This document shows, piece after piece, positions 1 to 8,782 of a stretch of 51,739 bases of DNA (the first letter of the stretch is position 1; each line of letters starts with the position of its first letter). The stretch covers positions 1 to 51,739 of the forward strand of contig NZ_CAWUGZ010000009.1 of the NCBI RefSeq assembly GCF_963921845.1, given 5' to 3'. The position numbers and the translations under genes were made by a program. This stretch comes from Commensalibacter sp963921845 (GTDB lineage: Bacteria; Pseudomonadota; Alphaproteobacteria; Acetobacterales; Acetobacteraceae). The notes beneath the pieces were generated by a model. That model did not search any database, was not told the DNA's origin, and was given only the letters and a program-made list of their open reading frames with translations.

Positions 1-19
1 CTTAATAAATTATAAAAAC

Positions 20-1159
20 CTAAAGTTTACTTGAACTATTTTTTTTATTATTTAGACAAAATTTACCCCAATGCTTATCTTGCATTTCATTTAATCTTGA
101 AACAGTGCGTTTGGGAAAAATTTTTTGATTACATTCAGAACAAATATTATTGTAATTTTCTTCCGCACTCGCATAAAATTTAGTACGATACTCGTATAAA
201 ACATCAATTAACACAACAAAACGTTCAATAACATTGCGCTCTTCTGAATTAAATTTGGGTATGCCATCCACTATCACTACATTAAAATTCTGCGCTAACG
301 TTAAATAATCTCCTCTTCCTAAATTTACATCACAAAGCTGTTTAAATAAAAATCGTGCCACTTCTCCAGAAGCTTTAGAAACAATAAAAGAGCGACCCAT
401 TACGTTAAAAATTCGTTCTTTCATCGGCTCCCCTTTTGATTCCCTCAAAAAAATAGCATCAAGACAAGCACTATTTTTACTATCGTAAGGAGTTAGCCAT
501 TTTTTTTCTTCAATTGTTCTATTCAGTCGATAATCTTTTACAGAATCAACTTCAATTTCCATCATATGTGATTGCAATATTTTTATGAAGGGTTTAAAGG
601 CATCTGCGCCAGGCTTATTTTGAAAAAGTTGTCCCAAATGTACATTAGAAGTTGCCACAACGACAACCCCGAGACGAAAAAGGTGATCAAATAAACGCCC
701 TAGTAAAACAGCATCCGCAATGTCATTAATCTGGATTTCATCAAAACAAATTAACCATGTTTTGCTTGCTAAATTCTTTGCTAACAATGGAACAGGATCT
801 TTACCTTGAGGAAAATTTATCTTTAATTTATTAAAACTAATATAAATCTGTTGCATAAAACCGTGAAAATGTGCCCTTAATTTTTGTTTAATAGGGATAT
901 GTTCATAAAACAAATCCATCAACATTGATTTGCCCCGTCCCACCTTTCCTACTAAGTAGATTCCTTTAGGTGCACGACGTGGCTTCTGCCAAAAATGTTT
1001 AAAATTTTGCAAAACACTTGAACTAATCGTTTTAGGTTGGTAATTTATTAATTCTCCATATAAATAATCAAACGCTGCAACAACTTTGCGTTGAGCATTA
1101 TCATCTTGCAAAAGCCCTGCTTTAATTTTTTGATTATATATCGTGCTAAAACGACTCAT
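20..1159 (-). CDS. zapE: Cell division protein ZapE (AFG1-like ATPase)
   Basis: This 379-residue P-loop ATPase belongs to the AFG1/ZapE family, which in Escherichia coli associates with the division ring and FtsZ. The Walker A motif GKVGRGKS is at residues 71-78 and the Walker B segment WLICFDE at about 135-141. The C-terminus keeps the family signature RTVSRLNEMQ. Length is normal for the family. It is transcribed away from asd, with 210 bases of AT-rich sequence between the two starts that must hold both promoters; this interval contains the short palindrome TTAACGTTAA. In many alphaproteobacteria zapE sits near TCA-cycle genes, as here. The identification rests on motifs and overall family resemblance, and its cellular role is inferred from homologues. 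Confidence 0.93.
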   Translation of the reverse strand: MSRFSTIYNQKIKAGLLQDDNAQRKVVAAFDYLYGELINYQPKTISSSVLQNFKHFWQKPRRAPKGIYLVGKVGRGKSMLMDLFYEHIPIKQKLRAHFHGFMQQIYISFNKLKINFPQGKDPVPLLAKNLASKTWLICFDEIQINDIADAVLLGRLFDHLFRLGVVVVATSNVHLGQLFQNKPGADAFKPFIKILQSHMMEIEVDSVKDYRLNRTIEEKKWLTPYDSKNSACLDAIFLRESKGEPMKERIFNVMGRSFIVSKASGEVARFLFKQLCDVNLGRGDYLTLAQNFNVVIVDGIPKFNSEERNVIERFVVLIDVLYEYRTKFYASAEENYNNICSECNQKIFPKRTVSRLNEMQDKHWGKFCLNNKKNSSSKL

Positions 1160-1369
1160 CGTTGTATTTTTCTTTTATTTTCTATTTAATGTAATGTCAT
1201 AAACTTTGCTTATGTTTTATTTAGACATTTTTCTTAATCATTAACGTTAACAATATATTTTTCCATTTCGAACATTCCATTGTTTGATTGAATGTTAAAA
1301 TATTTACTTTTATAACAAATTAGGTTTTATTTACTACAAAATATTCATTGAACTCCAAGGATTTAAACT

Positions 1370-2389
1370 ATGGGTTATCGCATAGCTGTAATTGGTGCCA
1401 CTGGCGCAGTAGGTAGAGAGATTTTAAAAATACTTGCAGAACGTCAATTCCCAATTAAAGAAATTAGTGCACTTGCTTCACCGCGGTCTGCTGGAAAAGA
1501 AATTTCTTTTGGCGATAAACAAACATTAAAGGTTCAAAACCTTGAAACTTTTAATTTCTCTGGCTGGGATATTGTCCTTTCTTCCGCTGGTGCAACATTA
1601 TCCTCTATTTATGCTCCAAAAGCAGCCAAAGCTGGATGTATTGTTGTTGACAACACATCCCAATTCCGCATGGATCCTGATGTTCCTTTAATTGTGCCAG
1701 AAATTAATGTTGATGACCTTAAAAAGATGAAACGCAATATTATTGCTAACCCTAATTGTTCAACTATCCAAATGGTCATGGCTTTAAAACCTCTTCATGA
1801 ACTTTTTAAAATCAAGCGAGTAGTGGTTTCAACCTATCAAGCAACGGCAGGGGCAGGGAAAAAAGGAATGGATGAACTTTATACTCAAACTAAGGACTCC
1901 CTTACCGGCAACCACATTACCCGTAATCACTTTACTAAGCAGATAGCTTTTAATTGTATTCCACACATTGATGCATTTATGAACGACGGATCGACTAAAG
2001 AAGAATGGAAAATGTCTGTCGAAACCCGTAAAATTCTAGATCCAAATATTCTTGTTTTTGCTACTTGTGTACGAGTGCCCGTCTTTATCGGCCATGGTGA
2101 AGCAATCAGTATTGAATGTGAAAAGCCCATTAATCTCGCTAAAGCTCGTCAAGCTCTTAATAAAACTAATGGCGTAATTTTGTATGATGAACGTAAAGAC
2201 GAAGGGTATATTACACAAATCGAAGCCGCTGGTGAAGACGCGTCTTATGTATCTCGACTACGCATAGACCCCACCGTCCCTAACGGATTGGGATTTTGGT
2301 GTGTATCTGATAATCTACGAAAAGGAGCAGCTTTGAATACTGTTCAAATTGCTGAAGCTTTAATTCAATCAAAGTTAATATCAAATTAA
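1370..2389 (+). CDS. asd: Aspartate-semialdehyde dehydrogenase
   Basis: The enzyme makes aspartate semialdehyde from aspartyl phosphate with NADPH, feeding lysine/diaminopimelate, threonine and methionine synthesis in the cytoplasm. The 339 residues open with the nucleotide-binding glycine motif GATGAVGRE (9-17). The catalytic cysteine is C130 in NPNCST, and the acid/base histidine is H242 in GHGEA. Length is typical. An AAGGA ribosome-binding site lies about 8 bases before the ATG. It stands alone, divergent from zapE, and no strong terminator was found between it and the sdh operon 350 bases downstream. Confidence 0.96.
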   Translation: MGYRIAVIGATGAVGREILKILAERQFPIKEISALASPRSAGKEISFGDKQTLKVQNLETFNFSGWDIVLSSAGATLSSIYAPKAAKAGCIVVDNTSQFRMDPDVPLIVPEINVDDLKKMKRNIIANPNCSTIQMVMALKPLHELFKIKRVVVSTYQATAGAGKKGMDELYTQTKDSLTGNHITRNHFTKQIAFNCIPHIDAFMNDGSTKEEWKMSVETRKILDPNILVFATCVRVPVFIGHGEAISIECEKPINLAKARQALNKTNGVILYDERKDEGYITQIEAAGEDASYVSRLRIDPTVPNGLGFWCVSDNLRKGAALNTVQIAEALIQSKLISN

Positions 2390-2616
2390 ATAAAATAAAC
2401 CCTAATTCTTCCAAAAAACTTGTAATCTGCTTTTTCACTTGCAGTTTATACACATAATGAAAGCAAATTAATTCTCTCAAATTGAACATAATTTTCAAAT
2501 AAATTAACTAGACCAAATAACTGGTCAAGCATAAATTGAAGTTATTATCGACAAGGCGATATTAACTTTTCATATGGGGAGAGTACCATCTATTAAAATC
2601 GCGTAATTTTATACAC

Positions 2617-2684
2617 TTGATCTATAAAAATAATCGATTCCTTTAAAAAAATTTTCCCCATCCCTTTTAAAATTTATAGATCAA
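2617..2684 (+). promoter_or_regulatory. 12-bp perfect inverted repeat in the sdh leader
   Basis: The arm TTGATCTATAAA (2617-2628) is exactly complementary to TTTATAGATCAA (2673-2684), with 44 bases between. In RNA it would close a large stem-loop about 60 bases before sdhC. As DNA it could be a pair of operator half sites. No matching riboswitch or named motif is recognised, so the function is open. Confidence 0.5.
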
Positions 2685-2692
2685 AACCTACA

Positions 2693-2715
2693 CATGGCAT
2701 TTATTCAAAGCCATG
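2693..2715 (+). promoter_or_regulatory. Small hairpin before sdhC
   Basis: The arms CATGGC (2693-2698) and GCCATG (2710-2715) flank an 11-base loop and end 27 bases before the sdhC start. There is no following T-run, so it is not a simple terminator. It may affect translation initiation or mRNA stability; this is inference. Confidence 0.35.
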
Positions 2716-2741
2716 AAAAATTAACACATTAGGAAATGATT

Positions 2742-3191
2742 ATGTCGGATATACGAGCGACTTTTTACGAAGGTCATAATAGCGACGGCGCGTTAAAAAA
2801 ACGCCCCATGTCCCCTCATCTGCAAGTTTATAAGCCAATACCTTCTATGATACTTTCCATTTTAAACCGCGTAACGGGAGCCGCAATGGCTTTCGGTAGC
2901 ACCCTTGTGGTTGCGTGGTTATTTTCAGCGGCTCAAGGACCAAAGCCATTTAAAAAAATGCAAGGAATTACCAGACATTTCATTGGGCAAACTGTAATTT
3001 TTGGATTTTCTATCTCTTTCTTTTTACATTTCATACGAGGCATTCGACATCTCATTTGGGATTCAACAGGAAAACGTTTACAAAAAGATGAAATTAACCA
3101 AGACAGCGTCATTGATATTGCCGCTATATTAACGTTAACCTGCGGACTGTGGGCTTTAATCATTGGCAAACGCTTAAGAAACAAGAAATAA
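2742..3191 (+). CDS. sdhC: Succinate dehydrogenase cytochrome b556 subunit
   Basis: This membrane anchor subunit of complex II binds heme b and ubiquinone together with SdhD. The 149-residue product has the family opening RPMSPHLQVYK near residues 21-31, the SxxxRxTG-type segment SILNRVTG, and three hydrophobic segments. H96, in LHFIRGIRH, occupies the expected axial heme-ligand position. An ATG also exists at 2736, but the AGGA site at 2731-2734 is 7 bases from the ATG at 2742 and only 1 base from 2736, so 2742 was chosen. It is the first gene of sdhCDAB. Confidence 0.93.
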   Translation: MSDIRATFYEGHNSDGALKKRPMSPHLQVYKPIPSMILSILNRVTGAAMAFGSTLVVAWLFSAAQGPKPFKKMQGITRHFIGQTVIFGFSISFFLHFIRGIRHLIWDSTGKRLQKDEINQDSVIDIAAILTLTCGLWALIIGKRLRNKK

Positions 3192-3265
3192 CGTCAAGTC
3201 CCTTTTTTAAATAATGTTTTAAACTCAAAACTCCTAGTTTTTTACCTTTGAAGGAAAAATATAAA

Positions 3266-3679
3266 GTGATCCCCTCTCACCAAAACCCTAGAGTAATGCG
3301 TTCGCATTTAGGCCGAGTACGCTGTTTGGGCGTTGGCCATAATGCTTTTGAACATTGGTGGACTGAACGACTTTGTGCTACGGGCATGGCTCCATTATCC
3401 ATCTGGTTCATAATACAATTATTAAGATTAAGTGATGCTGAGCATAAAGACGTTGTTTACTGGGCAAAAAAACCCATAAATTCTGTTTTATTATTAGCAC
3501 TCGTATTACTTACTTTTAATCATATGCGATTAGGACTAAGCGTTATTACAGAGGATTACACTCGCGGTAAAATTAGAATGGCACTTAATCTTTTAATTAA
3601 AGGATGCGCACTCTTTATGGGATTACTAACTATTTCTTCTATTTTAAAGTTAATGCTTACTTCTCCAAATAAACTATAA
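3266..3679 (+). CDS. sdhD: Succinate dehydrogenase membrane anchor subunit
   Basis: This is the second membrane anchor of complex II, with three predicted transmembrane segments. Counting from the chosen start, H86 in NHMRLGL is the likely heme ligand and the D97-Y98 pair matches the conserved quinone-site DY. The start is a GTG at 3266, preceded by AAGGA at 3251-3255 with 10 bases spacing. A TTG at 3248 is in frame, but it lies upstream of that ribosome-binding site and would add only six residues. The 137-residue length is normal. Confidence 0.9.
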   Translation: MIPSHQNPRVMRSHLGRVRCLGVGHNAFEHWWTERLCATGMAPLSIWFIIQLLRLSDAEHKDVVYWAKKPINSVLLLALVLLTFNHMRLGLSVITEDYTRGKIRMALNLLIKGCALFMGLLTISSILKLMLTSPNKL

Positions 3680-3714
3680 ATAATAATTCAACGAAACAGG
3701 ACATATTTATACTG

Positions 3715-5523
3715 ATGATTACAAATATTACTACACCGCACAATTATCGCGTTGTTGATCATGCTTATGATGTCATCGTTGTTGGCGCAGGTGGAGCTGG
3801 GCTACGTGCCACTTTAGGTATGGGCGCTTGTGGTTTTCGCACGGCTTGTATTACCAAAGTTTTTCCTACAAGAAGTCACACTACTGCAGCTCAAGGAGGA
3901 ATAGCCGCTTCATTAGGCAATATGGCCGAGGACCATTGGCAATGGCATATGTATGACACCATCAAAGGTTCAGATTGGTTAGGTGATCAAGATGCTATTG
4001 AATATCTATGCCGGCAAGCCGTCTCCGCAGTCTATGAACTTGAACACATGGGCGTACCGTTTACTCGAACAGAAAATGGCAAAATTTACCAACGACCTTT
4101 TGGAGGTCATATGAGAGATTTTGGTCAAGAACCAGTACAACGTGCTTGTGCAGCGGCTGATCGTACTGGGCATGCCATTTTACATACACTGTATCAGCAA
4201 AGTTTAAAACATGATGTTGAATTTTTTATAGAATATTTTGCCATTGACCTTATAATGGACGATCAGGGTACGTGTAAAGGCGTTATAGCTTGGTGTCTTG
4301 AAGATGGTTCTATTCATCGTTTTCGAGCCAATTTGGTCGTCCTCGGCACAGGAGGCTATGGAAGAGCTTTTCAATCTTGTACCTCAGCGCATACCTGCAC
4401 GGGAGATGGTAACGCAATGGCGATGCGCGCAGGTATTCCAACACAAGACATGGAATTTGTTCAATTTCATCCAACAGGTATTTTCCCCGCTGGCTGTCTA
4501 CTTACCGAAGGCTGCCGAGGAGAAGGTGGCTATTTAACCAATAGTACAGGCGAACGTTTTATGGAACGGTACGCGCCTCATGCAAAAGACCTAGCTTCTC
4601 GTGATGTTGTCTCACGAGCAATGATCATTGAAATCAACGAAGGTCGTGGCTGTGGTCCTCAAAAAGATCATCTTATGCTCCACTTGGAACATTTAGGAAA
4701 AGATATACTTCATGAACGTTTACCAAGTATTGTCGAAACTTCTCGTGTGTTTGCTGGTATAGATGTTACCAAAGCCCCTGTCCCCGTTTTACCGACGGTA
4801 CATTACAATATGGGGGGAATACCTACCAACATTCATGCAGAAGTTTTAAAACCTACTACCGACAATCCTGATGCAATTGTTCCGGGACTTATGGCTATTG
4901 GTGAAGCAGCCTGTGTATCTGTTCATGGTGCCAATCGTTTAGGAACAAACTCTTTACTGGATTTAATTGTTTTTGGACGGGCTGCTGCTTTAAGAGCTCA
5001 AGAAATTTTAAAACCTCATCAACATATAGAACCTCTTTCCGAAAATGCTGGTGAAAACGGGCTTTTACGCTTAGATCGCTTAAGGTATAGCGAAGGAAAA
5101 ACCAAAGTCGCTGCACTACGTAATAATTTGCAAAGAACAATGCAACATCACGCTGCTGTCTTTCGTAATACCAAAAATTTGGCAAAAGGAATTGAAAAAT
5201 TAAAAACTATTTGGGAAAAAGTTGAGGATATATCTGTTTCAGATAAATCACTAATTTGGAACACGGATTTAATGGAAGCACTGGAATTTGAAAATTTACT
5301 TTCCAATGCTACGGTGACTCTATCTAGTGCTTTCGCTCGTCATGAAAGTAGAGGCGCCCATGCGCATGACGATTACATTAATCGAGATGATAAAGAATGG
5401 CTAAAACACACGGTATCTTATCTTGATGATAAAGGAAATGTTACTTTATCCTATCGACCTGTTCATTTAGATACTTTGACAAATGAAGTTCAAACCTTCC
5501 CCCCTAAAAAGCGCGTATATTAA
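3715..5523 (+). CDS. sdhA: Succinate dehydrogenase flavoprotein subunit
   Basis: This catalytic subunit oxidises succinate to fumarate using covalently bound FAD on the cytoplasmic face of the membrane. The 602 residues show the dinucleotide-binding motif GAGGAGLRA (25-33), the covalent-FAD histidine H55 in RSHTTAAQGG, the substrate-binding segment FHPTGI and the catalytic-arginine region SRDVVSRA. Length is typical. It follows sdhD by 35 bases and precedes sdhB by 20 bases, so the four genes form one operon. The C-terminus keeps the conserved arginine-rich end ESRGAHAHDD. Confidence 0.97.
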   Translation: MITNITTPHNYRVVDHAYDVIVVGAGGAGLRATLGMGACGFRTACITKVFPTRSHTTAAQGGIAASLGNMAEDHWQWHMYDTIKGSDWLGDQDAIEYLCRQAVSAVYELEHMGVPFTRTENGKIYQRPFGGHMRDFGQEPVQRACAAADRTGHAILHTLYQQSLKHDVEFFIEYFAIDLIMDDQGTCKGVIAWCLEDGSIHRFRANLVVLGTGGYGRAFQSCTSAHTCTGDGNAMAMRAGIPTQDMEFVQFHPTGIFPAGCLLTEGCRGEGGYLTNSTGERFMERYAPHAKDLASRDVVSRAMIIEINEGRGCGPQKDHLMLHLEHLGKDILHERLPSIVETSRVFAGIDVTKAPVPVLPTVHYNMGGIPTNIHAEVLKPTTDNPDAIVPGLMAIGEAACVSVHGANRLGTNSLLDLIVFGRAAALRAQEILKPHQHIEPLSENAGENGLLRLDRLRYSEGKTKVAALRNNLQRTMQHHAAVFRNTKNLAKGIEKLKTIWEKVEDISVSDKSLIWNTDLMEALEFENLLSNATVTLSSAFARHESRGAHAHDDYINRDDKEWLKHTVSYLDDKGNVTLSYRPVHLDTLTNEVQTFPPKKRVY

Positions 5524-5543
5524 ATCCAGAAAGGCATTAACTT

Positions 5544-6326
5544 ATGGTAGAGTTTCGATTACCTAAAAACAGTCGTGTTAAAATGGGAAAAATCTTTCAT
5601 GCACCTCCTGGTACAAAAAACATTAAACGATTTAAAATTTATCGATGGAGCCCAGATGAAAACAGTAATCCCGTCATTAATACCTATGAAATTGATCTGG
5701 ATAAAATTGGCCCCATGGTTTTAGATGCCTTGATTTATATCAAAAACGAAGTGGATACGACTTTATCTTTTCGACGTTCTTGTCGGGAAGGCGTCTGCGG
5801 CTCCTGTGCCATGAATATTGATGGAGAAAATACATTAGCTTGTCTAAAACCTATTAAAGAAGTTCGCCACGATGTTCCTATTTATCCATTGCCGCATATG
5901 CCTGTCATTAAAGATCTAATACCAGATTTAAGCGGCCCCTTTGCACAACTGCGTGAAATTGAACCGTGGCTTAAATCTGATACTCCCCCACCCCCTGATA
6001 AAGAACGCCTACAGAGTATTGATGAACGAAAAAAACTTGATGGACTCTACGAATGTATTCTGTGTTTTTGCTGTTCAACCTCTTGTCCTTCTTACTGGTG
6101 GAATGGAGATCATTATTTAGGTCCAGCGGTACTGCTGGCAGCTTTACGTTGGATCCATGACAGTAGAGAAGAGCGTGCGGGCGAACGTCTAAGTGAACTC
6201 GAAGATTCTATGCGTCTCTATGCCTGCCGTACTATTATGAATTGTACTCAAACTTGTCCTAAAGGACTTAACCCTGCTTATGCAATTGCAGAATTAAAAA
6301 AGCTACAGGTTGAACGAAAAGTTTAA
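5544..6326 (+). CDS. sdhB: Succinate dehydrogenase iron-sulfur subunit
   Basis: This electron-transfer subunit of complex II has 260 residues and all three cluster motifs. The 2Fe-2S ligands are C80, C85, C88 and C100 (SCREGVCGSC). The 4Fe-4S motif is CILCFCCSTSCP, starting at residue 171, and the 3Fe-4S/4Fe-4S C-terminal motif is CRTIMNCTQTCPKG. Nothing essential is missing, so the complex should be functional. It is the last sdh gene; the phosphatase gene begins 18 bases later and may be co-transcribed. Confidence 0.97.
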   Translation: MVEFRLPKNSRVKMGKIFHAPPGTKNIKRFKIYRWSPDENSNPVINTYEIDLDKIGPMVLDALIYIKNEVDTTLSFRRSCREGVCGSCAMNIDGENTLACLKPIKEVRHDVPIYPLPHMPVIKDLIPDLSGPFAQLREIEPWLKSDTPPPPDKERLQSIDERKKLDGLYECILCFCCSTSCPSYWWNGDHYLGPAVLLAALRWIHDSREERAGERLSELEDSMRLYACRTIMNCTQTCPKGLNPAYAIAELKKLQVERKV

Positions 6327-6344
6327 ATCGAGTATGTATGGATC

Positions 6345-7022
6345 ATGAGTAAAAAAACAACTTTTGATCCATCCTTTCCTAAACCAACAGATCATTTCAA
6401 AGCATGGTGCAATAGTTTTTTTATTGATCACTCTATGTTCAGATTAGTTTGGTCCAATTTTGCAGTTGTTATTCCTAATAAAGTTTACCGTTGTAATCAT
6501 CCAACACCTGCGAGACTAAGGAAACTTACTGAAAAATACCATTTAAAAACCATCTATAACCTTCGCGGCAAAAGAGATTGCGGCTCAGATGCTCTTTCGC
6601 GCTTTACCAGTAAAGAATTAGGACTTCATCACATTGATCTTCCTTTTGAAAGTAGGGGAGCTCCTCATAAAGATCGAATTCTTAACTTAGTTAAAATTTA
6701 TAAAGAAAGTAAATTTCCTTTACTAATACATTGTAAATCAGGTGCTGACCGCGCAGGATTAATCGCCGCTATCATTGTTTTAATAGAAAACAATAATATT
6801 TACCAAGCGCAAAAACAATTATCGTGGATATATGGACATTTTAAACATTCCAAAACAGGAATACTCGATTCTTTTTTTGAAAAATACTATTTTGAAACAC
6901 TTGGAAAAAAGGATTTTATCCAATGGGTTGCTCAAGAGTACGATGAGAATGAACTAAAAAAACATTTCAAACCGAAACGTTTATCATCCTTTGTTACCGA
7001 TATTCTTCTTAAAAGAGAATAA
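6345..7022 (+). CDS. Dual-specificity/tyrosine phosphatase family protein
   Basis: This 225-residue cytoplasmic protein carries the cysteine-phosphatase signature CX5R as HCKSGADRAG, with nucleophile C130 and R136. An earlier core segment, TIYNLRG (about 69-75), is typical of the small PTP-like domains often named after their fusion with NAD kinase in eukaryotes. Its substrate is unknown. It starts 18 bases after sdhB, suggesting transcription from the sdh promoter. An NAD kinase gene lies about 950 bases downstream, beyond an oppositely oriented regulator. The phosphatase fold is well supported, but whether it acts on proteins, lipids or nucleotides cannot be told. Confidence 0.8.
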   Translation: MSKKTTFDPSFPKPTDHFKAWCNSFFIDHSMFRLVWSNFAVVIPNKVYRCNHPTPARLRKLTEKYHLKTIYNLRGKRDCGSDALSRFTSKELGLHHIDLPFESRGAPHKDRILNLVKIYKESKFPLLIHCKSGADRAGLIAAIIVLIENNNIYQAQKQLSWIYGHFKHSKTGILDSFFEKYYFETLGKKDFIQWVAQEYDENELKKHFKPKRLSSFVTDILLKRE

Positions 7023-7023
7023 A

Positions 7024-7500
7024 TTATTCCTCAGCTATGTTTTTAATCAATTGCAGTATTCTATCCCGTTTTTTTTTATCACGTATACTGTAATAAGCCC
7101 TTAACAATTCAATCCCTTCCTCATTATGCACGTTTGATTTATCTATTGAATGTAATATCTCTCTAGAAGAGCTTACGCTATTCTCTTCTAAAACAAAATC
7201 ATTAGCCATTATTTTTAAATCGCTAATGTAATCTTTATCAATGTAAATTGGATCTACAATTTCATCAAAGAAGAAATTAATAGGCACGTTTAAAGCATCT
7301 GCGACGTCTAGAAGTCTTGACGCAACGATACGATTGGTACCTTTTTCGTATTTTTGTACTTGTTGAAAAGATAATTTTAGCACAGACGCTAATTTATGCA
7401 ATGTAAATTTTAAAGCATTCCGCCTCATTCTTATACGTTGGCCAATTCTTTGGTCAATGGTTTCAACGGAACTATTAATTGGTAATTTATCGATAGACAT
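7024..7500 (-). CDS. XRE-family helix-turn-helix transcriptional regulator
   Basis: This 158-residue protein has an N-terminal Cro/CI-type DNA-binding domain at about residues 17-77, including the helices LHKLASVLKLSFQQVQKYEKG followed by a SinR-like VADALNVPINFFF tail. This two-part arrangement is common in alphaproteobacterial XRE proteins. The remaining half is charged and unassigned. It converges tail to tail with the phosphatase gene with a single base between stop codons. A 469-base gap lies upstream of it. Its targets are unknown. Confidence 0.85.
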   Translation of the reverse strand: MSIDKLPINSSVETIDQRIGQRIRMRRNALKFTLHKLASVLKLSFQQVQKYEKGTNRIVASRLLDVADALNVPINFFFDEIVDPIYIDKDYISDLKIMANDFVLEENSVSSSREILHSIDKSNVHNEEGIELLRAYYSIRDKKKRDRILQLIKNIAEE

Positions 7501-7969
7501 AAAACTATATTAACCCATATTACTGAATAATAATAAATAAAATTGTTACATATTAATAATAATTTGATATTTTAACAAGTAACATTAAATAATTAACAGC
7601 ATTATGAGTTAAATTCAAGAATAGTAGTTAAATTTTAACTTATTAACTCTTTCGATAAAGCAATATAATAAATAATATATAAAAAATTACTTAAACGTTA
7701 TTGGTAATTAAATTTTGTAAACATTATCGTGATGCTACAACTATTAATTGTATCTGTAAAATTTTAATGATTGCTAGTAAACCTTCTATTGTTAAATTTA
7801 AAAAACATATTATTAACTCCAATTAATTTTAAAACATTTCACTTACAATTCTTTACGGTAGTCATCAATTTAATTTAGTAACTCAAAAATCAATGGATAT
7901 TTACGAACCCGTTTCTAAGATTGAAATAAAAATTAAATAGACTAAGCTAAGCATTTTAAACAATACTTT
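7501..7969. other. AT-rich gap between XRE regulator and NAD kinase
   Basis: These 469 bases contain only AT-rich low-complexity sequence with frequent stops in every frame. No tRNA, clear hairpin or ORF was seen. It should contain the divergent promoters for the XRE regulator and the NAD kinase. Confidence 0.5.
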
Positions 7970-8767
7970 ATGGAAATTGTAATGTGGCCTCCCATTAATC
8001 CACCCAGGAATATTCATTTTTTATCTATCAGTGCACTGGAAGCCGTTCAATATAAATCAAACCTTATTAACCAATATGGCAATGCTGATGTTAATCAAAG
8101 TGAAGTTATCGTTTGTGTAGGAGGTGACGGCTTTGCTTTGGAAACCCTACACAATTATATAAATTTTCATATCCCTATTTATTGTATCAACTTTGGTTCC
8201 GTTGGTTTTCTTACCAATCCTAAAATCATTTCCGAAGATTTACCAAGAATATTACATAAGGCAAAACCAACTAATTTGCGCCCTTTGTCCATGACGGTAG
8301 AGACAGCAGATGGAAAAATGCATAGCGCTTTAGCTTTTAACGATATTTTTTTATATCGACAAACAAGACAAGCTGCTAAAATAAAAATTACTACAAATGA
8401 AAAAGTCAGGCTTTCCGAATTGATATGTGATGGAATAATTGTTTCCACCCCTGCAGGATCAACGGCCTATAATCTTTCGGCACACGGCCCCATTGTTCCA
8501 CTTAATTCAGGACTTCTTCCTCTTACCCCAATTTGTCCTTTTAGACCGAGGCGATGGCGTGGTGCTCTTTTACCTGCATCAACCTCTTTTGAATTTAAAA
8601 TCATAGAAGAACAAAAAAGACCCGTCGCTGCCGTTGCAGATTTTACTGAACTCAGAAACGTTACACATGTATTTGTCAGGGAAAATAAATCGGTGTGTTC
8701 TACCCTATTGTTTAATCCAGATCATGGGTTATCAGAACGTATTGTGGCAGAACAATTTTCCGTTTGA
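7970..8767 (+). CDS. nadK: NAD kinase
   Basis: This enzyme phosphorylates NAD to NADP with ATP in the cytoplasm. It has 265 residues, with the catalytic GGDG motif at 51-54 (VCVGGDGFALE) and the NAD-binding segment TPAGSTAYNLSAHGP. The C-terminal CPFRPRRWRGALLP matches the alphaproteobacterial form. No clear ribosome-binding site precedes the ATG at 7970. A second in-frame ATG at 7982 would remove four residues and is equally possible. It converges with the CtrA-like gene with 15 bases between stops. Confidence 0.93.
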   Translation: MEIVMWPPINPPRNIHFLSISALEAVQYKSNLINQYGNADVNQSEVIVCVGGDGFALETLHNYINFHIPIYCINFGSVGFLTNPKIISEDLPRILHKAKPTNLRPLSMTVETADGKMHSALAFNDIFLYRQTRQAAKIKITTNEKVRLSELICDGIIVSTPAGSTAYNLSAHGPIVPLNSGLLPLTPICPFRPRRWRGALLPASTSFEFKIIEEQKRPVAAVADFTELRNVTHVFVRENKSVCSTLLFNPDHGLSERIVAEQFSV

Positions 8768-8782
8768 TTTGCAATCAACAAA

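Larger units (their letters stand above)
2390..2741. other. Intergenic region asd to sdhC, sdh leader
   Basis: This interval of about 350 bases has no credible ORF. Its first half is plain AT-rich sequence with a weak GACCA/TGGTC inverted repeat near 2513-2528. The second half contains two stronger inverted repeats described separately (2617-2684 and 2693-2715). The sdh promoter should be here, but no unambiguous -35/-10 pair stood out. Confidence 0.6.
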
